The notes under the pieces were generated by a model. That model made no database searches. It had not been told where the DNA came from and saw nothing but the letters and a program-made list of their open reading frames with translations. DNA of 64,000 nt from Aldehydirespirator sp965205155 (lineage in GTDB: Bacteria; Actinomycetota; Acidimicrobiia; Acidimicrobiales; Aldehydirespiratoraceae). Location: assembly GCA_965205155.1 (NCBI GenBank), contig OZ242033.1, forward strand, positions 310,001-374,000, read 5' to 3'. Position 1 is the stretch's first letter, and each line of letters opens with the position of its first letter. Both the position numbers and the translations under genes were made by a program. Below, piece after piece: positions 33,969 through 42,282 of this stretch.

Positions 33969-36900
33969 ATGACGGCCATACGCCGTCTTGATCAGCACCA
34001 TGCCGACTCCCTCAAGGGCTTGGTAGGCGAATGGGACGAGACCTTTGAGCGCTGGAGCGGGCTGTTGAAGGAGCCGTTCCAGGCGTTCAATTCGAAGACG
34101 GATAACGGACGGGTTCGCATCGACCAGCTCGATTGGAAGGATCCGGGCTGGATCGGTCCGCCTGACGAGCTTCGCTGGATCCGCACGCTCGAGTTCGTCG
34201 TCTCCGTGGACCGCTACGAGCCCAGAGATGTGGCCCTCGACGACGCTTGGCCGAAGGTTTCGTTGTCGCTGCTGTGGCCACTCGACAGCGATGCGGCGGC
34301 CGCGGGCCAGCGGCTGACGCCCGGAGTGCGCCTAGGCCCTGGCAGCCTCATGGACGGCCGGCCGCTGGTGCCGCTGCGACAGCGGTCATACAAGCCCGGT
34401 CTCCACATCATTCGCAGCGACAGCAGCGCCGGAAAGCGCCGGCTCGTGCTGGTACCCGACGCGGGGCCGAGCCTGCTCATTCATCCGCAGGCGAAGCAGC
34501 GGTACAGGGCGACCATTCTCGGCCGATTCCTTCCCATGTCCGGCAACCGCAGACCAGCCGTAACCTTCAAGGTCTCCACTGAAGAAGATCCAAGTGACCA
34601 GCACGACGAGGACGAGGAGCACGACGAGGAGCAGCGGCAAGACTTCCTCAAACACTTCAAACGCCTCATCGGACGCGACGGCCCTCCAACCGCGTACTTC
34701 TCGGCCAAAACCGCGAGACAAGTCGAGAAGATCCTAGGCAAGCTCCCGGCAGATTCGGAGCTGAACGACTACTGGCGGTTGGTCAAACCGGGCCGGAGCG
34801 GCGATGGGCCGCTGCCGGATCTGAGTCACGAACTCTCGGACCAGGTTCTGGCAACCAAGGACTACGGCGATCTGCTCGCCGAGGTGGTGATCGAATCGAT
34901 TCTCGCCCCGGTGCGGGAGTTCCACGAGTTGGACAAGCATATTCTTCTGCCATACAAGGACCAGAATCCGGAACTCGCCAAAGCAGTCGAACTCGCGAAG
35001 CGAATCAGCAGACAATTCGATCGCAGGTACCAGCACATGCGAAGGGGCGGAGAGCACGCGGGGACGCGCTACCCGGCGCTCGTGGTCGGCATCGACGACC
35101 GCAACACCCTCGCCGACCTGGAACAGCGCCGCAAGGTCACCCGATACAGCGCCGAGATTGGCACTGACACCAACCACTGGCGTTGGACAAGAGGCATTCA
35201 CGGTAACGACCGGAACCGGCTCTGCCCGCTGCAGACCCCCGAGTCGGAGGACATCGGCTACGTCCGCTTCCTTGCTCTGGGCAATCAGAGCAAGGAAGCC
35301 GAAGAAGCTGGTGACCGGGTACCCGACGACGGAGTGCCCGACGACATGCGGGATCTCAGCGCGGCCGCATCGTTGATCCCGTTCGTCAATCACAACGACC
35401 CGGCCCGCTCATCGATCGGTTCCAAGAACCTGAAGCAGGCTCTCGCCATCGAGGGCGCTAGTGGACCGCGCGTGCGTTCAGGCACCGAATCCTTGATCGC
35501 CGAGGCGCACGGCGTTGCCCGGCTGGAACACGACGTCGACGCAGTAGTCACACAGGTGCTGGAGGACCGGGTGGTAGCCAGGGCCGGCGACGAGGAGGGC
35601 GAGGAGTTCTGCGTGCTGTTCGGCCCGCCCGGCCCGACCAGCTTCTGGGCCGACGGCCGCTGGAAGCCACTGGTCAAGGAGGGTGACCGTCTCAAAAAGG
35701 GGGATCTGGTTGCGCATGCCCGCGACGTGGTGATCGAGGACGACGGCACCCCGGTCCTGACGCTGGGCAGAGACGTGCTGGTGGCGTACACGCCATGGAA
35801 GGGCATGAACTACGAGGATGCGGTCGTCGTGAGCGACTCAATCGTGAAGGATTTCACGTCCACGCACATTCTCAGCATCAACGAGCAACTCCGTTCCCGA
35901 TCAGAGCTGGTCCACGCCCTTGTCCCGGAGGGCAAACGGGTGAAGGAGGGAGAGGCTTTGGCGTTGATCCTGTCCATGGAAGGGGAGAGGCTCCGAACCG
36001 TGACAGCTCCGGAGGACGGCAAAGTCGAGTTCATTGATGAACAGGACTGCGACGGGATCACGATCCGGCTACGGACCCGCCGTCCGCTGGCCGTGGGCGA
36101 CAAGCTGACCAACCGCCATGGCGGAAAGTGCATCGTGTCGCAGATTCTGCCCGCATCGGACATGCCGGCGCTTCCTGACGGCCGCAAGGTCGAGATGCTC
36201 CTCAACCCGATCGGCGTGATCAGGCGGCTCAACGTGGGCCAGCTCCTTGAGACTCACCTCAGCCTGCGCGATTGCTACATGGCACAGGAGACACGGCCGC
36301 GCGTCGTGGGAAGACAGTTCGGCCCCGAACAACGGAAGGAGCTGGCGGCCGAGCTGTCCGAACAGGGCGCAGCGGGCGGGCGGCTGAAGCTCAAGTGCGC
36401 CGACGGCACGGTGCTAGAGCGCCACGGCGGGGTGGTGGTCGGCTGGCAGTACATGATCAAGCTCGACCACCTTGCGATCGACAAGCGCAACGAGCGGCGG
36501 AGCATTGCTCCGAGCCCGCGGGACCGCCAGCCCGCCAAAGGCAGGCGCTGGCAGGGAGGTCGACGTCGCGGCGGCGCGCTCCGGACCGGAGAGATGGAAA
36601 TCTGGGCGCTGCTGGCCAGCGGTGCCCACGCCTTCCTGGACGAGACCCTCACCGAGCGCAGCAGGCTGTCCCGGCATGGGAACGCAACTCTCGAATCGGT
36701 GAAGGCTCACCTTGCCGTGGGCCAGATAGGCGTCGACCCGCAGAGCGGCGAGATCCGCCTTCTCGACACCAGAGACACCGATCCGGTGCCTGATGAGCCC
36801 ATCGATCGGCTTGCGAGTCCGAGGACCTACGGCCATGTGGCTGACAGGGACAGCGACGTGCTGTACGCAGCAGACATTCATGGAACCGAGGACGATGTTG

Positions 36901-39338
36901 TCGAGTGCACATGCGGCCAGGAGAGCCAGGACGGGCACCGCTGTGAACGGTGCGGAGATGTCGCCCGCCGCCCGGAGTCACCCGAGCGAAGCGAAGTGCG
37001 CTTCCACGTCCGGCTCGACGTTCCCGTGTGGCATCCGTGGTTCGTATGGAGACGAGCCGACGAGAAGAGCGCCCGGCAGGAGCCCTTCCCCACGGAAGAT
37101 GCGGATAACCGGAAGGAGCGAGCGGAGCAGGCCGTGAAGGCCGCCCGGCAGGCGGAGTTCGAGGCCACATTGGGATGGAGACTCGATGACGGCTTGATCG
37201 TGGCCCTCAACGACGAGGAGATCTGGACGTCGGATGGTGTCGGGCCTCTGCCGATAAGCGGAACCCGGCTCGACGACGCTGTCGATCTAGAGGTCGACGA
37301 GGACCGGAAGCGAGCCTTTGTGCTGGCGCCCGATGGGCGGGAGGGAGAGGTCGCTGAGCTGGACCTCAACACCGGCGAGTTCGTTCGCGAGTGGATTGCC
37401 AACCCGAGCCGAGGCGCCGATCGAGCCAAGCTGATCACGCTGTCCGAGCGCGGCTGGCCGGTGTTGTGGGGTCCCGAGATCGGCCGATGCGACTGCATCC
37501 CGATGCTCCATGTGGTCCCGATCCTTCCGCCCGCATATCGCGTGTTCGCCCGCGATTGGATCGACCGCCGGTACCGGGAGCTCTTCCGCACGATCAACCT
37601 CATTTCCACCGGAGCGGGAGACGCGCCGATGCTGGCCGAGGCAGTCCGCGGCGTTCTGGGCGGCCGGTACGACCGACCCGACGCGCAGACGATCTCGGGG
37701 CGCCTCAATTCGAAGATGGGCCTGCTGCGTCGAGGCCTGCGCGGCCGCCACAACAACAGTGTCGCCCGCAGCGTGATCGCGCCCAATACCAGCCTCGGAT
37801 TGGAGCAGGTAGGACTCCCGGCTGCGACCATGGCCGAACTCGGGTTGACGGGGGACGAGGTTGTCGTGGTCAACCGCCAGCCGACACTGCGTCCATCCAA
37901 CGTGGTGGCGCTTCGGGCCTATGAGCATGACGGCAACCATGTGGCGCTGCACCCCCTGATGGCGAAGCAACTCGCCGGTGACTTCGACGGCGACGAGGTC
38001 ACGCTTCATCGTCCGGTGTCGGAGAAGGCAGCAGAAGAAGCCTGGAAACAGCTCCGCCCCACAGCCGCCCTGCTGAGCGACGCCAACGGCGAGCCGATCA
38101 TGAAGCCCGACCTGGATGTGGCGCTGGGTCTTCATCTCCTCTCGCAGGACAGCGAGAGTCGGGCCCGATTAATCGAGTTTCTCGGAAAGGATGTTCATGT
38201 TCCCGAAGCCGTGACGGGCGAGCAAGCGAAGGATCTCGTCAGGCGCTGGTATCGAAGAATGATGCGCCAGGCCGACGGCGCCACGCAGATCCACAGCTTG
38301 TTCGAAATGGCCACGAGCGCGTGCGTCGGCTGGTCCGCGTCCCTGCTCAAACTCGAACGCATGGAGGGGACGCAGTTCGATGACTTCCTCGACGCGGTGA
38401 ACGGGGGACCGGACAGAAAGAGGGGAGGCAGCGGGAGCACCGCTGACCGGGACGCGGCGGCCCCGCCAGCATGGCTTAAGGAGGCGCTGCGGGCAGGGGT
38501 GGCAGGCGAGCCCGGCGGGGTGAGGCAACTGCTGGTGCAGCGTGGCAAGCTGCGGACTCTGGCTGGCGACGAGCACTCCGACTCCGACATCGAAGCATGC
38601 TTCCTGGACGGCCTATCCTCCGACGAACTGTTCAAGACAGCCCCCGCCGCTCTCGAGAAGCTCGCGCAGAAGAAACTGGTGACCCCCTTCGCGGGCGTCC
38701 TCACGAAGCGTCTCGCCGACGCCATGTATGAGGTCACGGTCGCAGATCAGCCGTGCGGCAGCCAGGCCGAAACCCGCACCGTGCTCGACTGCCAAGCCAA
38801 GGAAGGTTGCTGTCCAGATTGCATCGGCGAACTGCGTTCAGGGAGGATTCCCGACGTGGGCGAGCACATCGGGCTACGGGCGGCCATGTTGATCGGTGAG
38901 CACTGCACCCAGGGAGCAATGGACACATTCCATAGCGGCGGCACCAACAACGCTGTCGATCAGGCCATCAAGGAACTGAACGCAGCGTTCGGTGAACGCC
39001 GACGACACCCGATCCCGGGATGCCTGTCCTTTGAGGACGCCGTCAACTCGGATTGTCTACCGACAATCCGATCCCGTCTTCACGAAATCGCGGATCAGGT
39101 CGAGGACAGTCTCAAGGTTGACCGTAAGCTGGTGTGTCTCGTGTTGCGTCATCTGCTGAAAGCCAACACCACTGACAGGCCTCTGACACTCCTCGCGCTC
39201 AAGGGAGACCCACTCGTAGATGCCACAATCCTAGGCGAGCTCACCGTGCTGCTTGACGCCGCCGGCCGGGAGGCAACCAGAGCCAGCGGCCTGCAGGCAA
39301 CTCAGGTCTACCACGATGACCAGGACGCATCGACATGA
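33969..39338 (+). CDS. Single-chain fused beta-beta' multisubunit-type RNA polymerase, highly divergent
   Basis: 1789 residues from ATG 33969 (AGGAG eight bases upstream). The beta half shows, in order, CPLQTPESEDIGYVRF (about 419), IPFVNHNDPARSSIGSKN (470), PWKGMNYEDAVVVS (609), GDKLTNRHGGK (710), LNPIGVIRRLNVGQLLETHL (745), YMIKLDHLAIDKR (828) and RTGEMEIWALLASGA (872). The beta' half follows: zinc site CTCG...CERCG (980), GRSVIAPNT-like ARSVIAPNT, NRQPTL (1302), the catalytic loop AGDFDGDEV (DFDGD at 1338-1342, all three Asp present), a second Cys cluster CQAKEGCCPDC (about 1610) and a trigger loop IGEHCTQGAMDTFHSGGT. It is far shorter than housekeeping beta plus beta' (about 2,450), with an acidic insert near 225. 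It overlaps the sigma-54-like gene by ATGA. No alpha or omega gene is nearby. An active polymerase is inferred from the intact catalytic residues. Confidence 0.95.
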   Translation: MTAIRRLDQHHADSLKGLVGEWDETFERWSGLLKEPFQAFNSKTDNGRVRIDQLDWKDPGWIGPPDELRWIRTLEFVVSVDRYEPRDVALDDAWPKVSLSLLWPLDSDAAAAGQRLTPGVRLGPGSLMDGRPLVPLRQRSYKPGLHIIRSDSSAGKRRLVLVPDAGPSLLIHPQAKQRYRATILGRFLPMSGNRRPAVTFKVSTEEDPSDQHDEDEEHDEEQRQDFLKHFKRLIGRDGPPTAYFSAKTARQVEKILGKLPADSELNDYWRLVKPGRSGDGPLPDLSHELSDQVLATKDYGDLLAEVVIESILAPVREFHELDKHILLPYKDQNPELAKAVELAKRISRQFDRRYQHMRRGGEHAGTRYPALVVGIDDRNTLADLEQRRKVTRYSAEIGTDTNHWRWTRGIHGNDRNRLCPLQTPESEDIGYVRFLALGNQSKEAEEAGDRVPDDGVPDDMRDLSAAASLIPFVNHNDPARSSIGSKNLKQALAIEGASGPRVRSGTESLIAEAHGVARLEHDVDAVVTQVLEDRVVARAGDEEGEEFCVLFGPPGPTSFWADGRWKPLVKEGDRLKKGDLVAHARDVVIEDDGTPVLTLGRDVLVAYTPWKGMNYEDAVVVSDSIVKDFTSTHILSINEQLRSRSELVHALVPEGKRVKEGEALALILSMEGERLRTVTAPEDGKVEFIDEQDCDGITIRLRTRRPLAVGDKLTNRHGGKCIVSQILPASDMPALPDGRKVEMLLNPIGVIRRLNVGQLLETHLSLRDCYMAQETRPRVVGRQFGPEQRKELAAELSEQGAAGGRLKLKCADGTVLERHGGVVVGWQYMIKLDHLAIDKRNERRSIAPSPRDRQPAKGRRWQGGRRRGGALRTGEMEIWALLASGAHAFLDETLTERSRLSRHGNATLESVKAHLAVGQIGVDPQSGEIRLLDTRDTDPVPDEPIDRLASPRTYGHVADRDSDVLYAADIHGTEDDVVECTCGQESQDGHRCERCGDVARRPESPERSEVRFHVRLDVPVWHPWFVWRRADEKSARQEPFPTEDADNRKERAEQAVKAARQAEFEATLGWRLDDGLIVALNDEEIWTSDGVGPLPISGTRLDDAVDLEVDEDRKRAFVLAPDGREGEVAELDLNTGEFVREWIANPSRGADRAKLITLSERGWPVLWGPEIGRCDCIPMLHVVPILPPAYRVFARDWIDRRYRELFRTINLISTGAGDAPMLAEAVRGVLGGRYDRPDAQTISGRLNSKMGLLRRGLRGRHNNSVARSVIAPNTSLGLEQVGLPAATMAELGLTGDEVVVVNRQPTLRPSNVVALRAYEHDGNHVALHPLMAKQLAGDFDGDEVTLHRPVSEKAAEEAWKQLRPTAALLSDANGEPIMKPDLDVALGLHLLSQDSESRARLIEFLGKDVHVPEAVTGEQAKDLVRRWYRRMMRQADGATQIHSLFEMATSACVGWSASLLKLERMEGTQFDDFLDAVNGGPDRKRGGSGSTADRDAAAPPAWLKEALRAGVAGEPGGVRQLLVQRGKLRTLAGDEHSDSDIEACFLDGLSSDELFKTAPAALEKLAQKKLVTPFAGVLTKRLADAMYEVTVADQPCGSQAETRTVLDCQAKEGCCPDCIGELRSGRIPDVGEHIGLRAAMLIGEHCTQGAMDTFHSGGTNNAVDQAIKELNAAFGERRRHPIPGCLSFEDAVNSDCLPTIRSRLHEIADQVEDSLKVDRKLVCLVLRHLLKANTTDRPLTLLALKGDPLVDATILGELTVLLDAAGREATRASGLQATQVYHDDQDAST

Positions 39339-40639
39339 GCGTGGTTACTCGCGAGGGCGCTACGGGCCACGGCCGAGCCTCAGAGACCGGAGAGCCGACA
39401 CCAGATCCGGGATCAAAGGCAAGAGACCTCACAAAGCCCATGACAAATAGACAGGCACAGCATGAGATCATTGAGGACGTCGAAGCCGAGCCCGACCATG
39501 ACGTACATCCTTCAGAGGATGATGATACCGAGCCTCCGATCAGCGATCTTTGGCCTGACGGATGGGAAGATGCCGAATATGACCCGGTCCAGCCCACAAG
39601 TGATTGGGGAGATGATCCTAGTACCGCGATGCTTGGCCGACGACGCCCGAGTATCTATTTCTTCAGAACGACCACCGGCAAATTGGACTATCGACTGACT
39701 CATAGAAGTACGTGGGTGCAATTGAATATGCCACACCTTGTGGACCCTCACCCGAAAGGCAGATACCAACTGAGCCCAGTGTTGCGTCGCGAACAACGCC
39801 TTCATCTCTTGGCAGAATATCTTATTCGGAACCAGTCTGAGGCGATAAGTGCTCCTGATTCGAGAAGAGCATACCGATGCATGGAATACACCACAATCAA
39901 GCAAGTCAAGAATCGAATCAAATCGCTGCAGGAAGAACGCGACTCTAGCTGGATATCACGATACAATTCGGAGTTGATCTCTTGTCCTTGGGGGACCGTA
40001 CCATTCCACTTCTTTGTGCAATGGGCGCCGGACCCAACAAGGGTCTGGAACAAGGAGATTGAGAAATATGTCAGAATCGACTTATACGATAAGATCGACG
40101 TATACAATGAGCTCTTTAACCTCATTCTAGCGAGATTCTGTTACGTACACAGTAACGGTCAGGACTCATCCAGTCGAGAGCGACTAGAGGCTCTCGAAGA
40201 CGACAAAGATGACAACGCGCCTCCTCTTGAAACCAGGATCACAATAGGCAAGAGATCGTACACTGACTACGTACAGTTCTTGGAGGACTCTCGACGACCT
40301 ACTGATCCTACGCAGGTCGTATCGCGTGACAGTACATTCTTGGCAAAGATGTCATTGAGAACTGACCAAACCTGGGCCGCGCGGGAATCGGAGTTGCAAA
40401 AGACAGCGGTTGAGGCCCTTGCGCCATCGGTAAAGGTTGTCAAGGAACTGGTGGATGGGCAACGTTTCCGAATAGCAGCACTACAGCGTTGCTATCGAGA
40501 CTGGCATGATCGCGCGTTGAAATTCCACGGACTATCGCAGCAGTTTGAGAGAGGAAAGGAACTAACGCGGTTCGCCATAGCTGGATGGGAGCCAGAGCGC
40601 GGGAAAGACTGGTATCTAGTAGAGGGATCAACGCGATGA
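39335..40639 (+). CDS. Putative highly divergent sigma-54 (RpoN)-like factor
   Basis: 434 residues; ATG overlaps the polymerase stop and its own stop overlaps the next ATG (both ATGA). Residues 150-230 follow the RpoN core-binding/HTH layout position by position: LLAEYLIRNQSEAI, MEYTTIKQVKNRI, DSSWISRYNSELI (RpoN: HESTISRVTTQKYL), then CPWGTVPFHFFVQW (RpoN: SPRGIFELKYFFSS). About 85 residues later ITIGKRSYTDYVQFL (302-316) sits where the RpoN box (ARRTVAKYRE) belongs. The N-terminus is acidic and disordered, without a clear Gln-rich region I. The identity is my inference from motif order and spacing plus its neighbours. The gene is AT-richer than the surroundings, and lineages of this kind usually lack RpoN. 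Confidence 0.68.
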   Translation: MSVVTREGATGHGRASETGEPTPDPGSKARDLTKPMTNRQAQHEIIEDVEAEPDHDVHPSEDDDTEPPISDLWPDGWEDAEYDPVQPTSDWGDDPSTAMLGRRRPSIYFFRTTTGKLDYRLTHRSTWVQLNMPHLVDPHPKGRYQLSPVLRREQRLHLLAEYLIRNQSEAISAPDSRRAYRCMEYTTIKQVKNRIKSLQEERDSSWISRYNSELISCPWGTVPFHFFVQWAPDPTRVWNKEIEKYVRIDLYDKIDVYNELFNLILARFCYVHSNGQDSSSRERLEALEDDKDDNAPPLETRITIGKRSYTDYVQFLEDSRRPTDPTQVVSRDSTFLAKMSLRTDQTWAARESELQKTAVEALAPSVKVVKELVDGQRFRIAALQRCYRDWHDRALKFHGLSQQFERGKELTRFAIAGWEPERGKDWYLVEGSTR

Positions 40640-42228
40640 CTGATGCGACACCCCTCATGATTGTGACACCCGATGACCTTGAGACTGCGCATATGAAGAT
40701 CACGAATTGCCTAGAGAACGATATTCCCGTTCCATCCACGACAATGATCTGGGATGATTCACAGGAGGATTTAGATAATCCAAAGAGCGACTATTCGAAG
40801 TTCCTAGGGACTATGTCGGAGAAGCACGTGCGTATCGCTGTGAGATTCCGGAACCTCAGCTTGGATCAAATTGCTAAGGTCATCTTCAGGTATCCAGCTG
40901 TCGAGTCAATCATCGTATCGACCTTCAGGCTCACAGCAGACAAGGGTCTAAAGATCGGAACGGAATGGCCGGACAAGATAGCCGACTATGATGAGAGACG
41001 GCTCCACTCACTAGTCCTTCACTCTAAGCATCACTTCGTTGAGGATCTCCGCAATGTGCTTCTGACAATGAGAGGAAAGAAACTACCACGACCCAAGATG
41101 CCTTGGAAACCGTACACCGTAGACGAGGAAGATGCTGACACGCCATCCTTGTCTCAAATATTCGATACATTTCTGCACAACAAGCCACAGCCGCGAAGCA
41201 AGAATGGACCGGCAATAACTCGCTCAAATGCTCAAAAGTTGTTGGGCAATACCAATAGCGACACGATGGAGCGAAGAATAAAGGAGGCGAACTGGCACGG
41301 GCGTCGTATTCATCTTCTTGTGACAGGAGAGAGTGGCACCGGAAAATCTCTGGTAGCTAGACTCGCTCATGAAGTTCTCTATGCAGATGTGGTCGCTAAA
41401 CACCGACCGTTTGAAAGGGTCAATTGCGGAGCTAGGAGCGAGTCCAATCTTGAGTTCGAGTTGTTTGGTGCTACGAGCGAAAGGTATACGGATGTATCGA
41501 CATCAGTCGGAACGTTGGCCCGCGCATCCTACGGAACAGCATTCCTTGATGAGTTCGGAGATATGCCGCGAAGTTGTCAACCAGTCTTCTTGACCTACTT
41601 GGATGACCTGATGATTCGGCCCAAAGGAGAGATACCACCGTTCTTCTCCTTCTCCTATGTCGTAGCGGCGACCAATCGAGATCTGGCGTCACTGATCCGT
41701 GCCACCGAGTTCAGAAACGACCTCGTTCAGAGATTCGCTCGCCAGGTTCGCATTCCATCACTCCATGAGAGATCTCGTAAGGAGATCCTGGAACTGATTG
41801 ACATGGCCGCTCAACATCCCGACGAAAACCCCAAGGAAGCTAAAGACGGTCAACGACGGATCAAGGAAATTTCGCCAGATGCCACCGCGATGCTCACGTC
41901 ATACGAATATAGAGATGGCAATGTCAGGGAGTTGGAGTCCATAGTGCATCGGGCGTTGCAATCAGCACGCCGCCGAAATTCCGGAGAAAATTGCCGCGTG
42001 ATTATTCCTCACGACTTGGACATTCCTGCCTATCCGAGCTTTCGACCGGACTCGGAGCGCAATGTCGTGAACGTCGTAGAGTTTCCAGCCGTCGAAGCCT
42101 CAGTGGCAGTGAGGGATCATCGCGACCTCGATCGCATATCGGAGCGGTCAGGCCGGCCGATACTCAGAGCTGGTGACGCGTACGGTGTCATTCTAGGCAA
42201 CGTCCTATACGAGTGCAGGTCATCATGA
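40636..42228 (+). CDS. Sigma-54-activator-type AAA+ ATPase (enhancer-binding-protein-like)
   Basis: 530 residues, ATGA overlap with the sigma-54-like gene. AAA+ domain: Walker A GESGTGKS (231-238), VNCGARSESNLEFELFGATS, then ERYTDV at 282-287 where activators have GAFTGA (aromatic and Thr kept), Walker B FLDEFGD (303-309), sensor 1 AATNRDL (344-350), arginine finger region FRNDLVQRF (359-367) and sensor 2 GNVREL (428-433). Residues 1-190 form an unrecognised input domain. The C-terminus lacks a Fis-type HTH, so it may act without an enhancer or through a partner. Together with the sigma-54-like protein it should melt promoters for the fused polymerase. Confidence 0.88.
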   Translation: MTDATPLMIVTPDDLETAHMKITNCLENDIPVPSTTMIWDDSQEDLDNPKSDYSKFLGTMSEKHVRIAVRFRNLSLDQIAKVIFRYPAVESIIVSTFRLTADKGLKIGTEWPDKIADYDERRLHSLVLHSKHHFVEDLRNVLLTMRGKKLPRPKMPWKPYTVDEEDADTPSLSQIFDTFLHNKPQPRSKNGPAITRSNAQKLLGNTNSDTMERRIKEANWHGRRIHLLVTGESGTGKSLVARLAHEVLYADVVAKHRPFERVNCGARSESNLEFELFGATSERYTDVSTSVGTLARASYGTAFLDEFGDMPRSCQPVFLTYLDDLMIRPKGEIPPFFSFSYVVAATNRDLASLIRATEFRNDLVQRFARQVRIPSLHERSRKEILELIDMAAQHPDENPKEAKDGQRRIKEISPDATAMLTSYEYRDGNVRELESIVHRALQSARRRNSGENCRVIIPHDLDIPAYPSFRPDSERNVVNVVEFPAVEASVAVRDHRDLDRISERSGRPILRAGDAYGVILGNVLYECRSS

Positions 42229-42282
42229 ACCTCCATAACGATCCAACAATCGTACAAACGCAAGCGACTTTGTTCTGTCCAG

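Noticed and set aside
33969..39338. The fused polymerase as the housekeeping RNA polymerase
   Set aside because: No ribosomal protein genes (rplL, rpsL) flank it, it is much too short, and the conserved motifs are strongly altered; the position among accessory genes argues against it.
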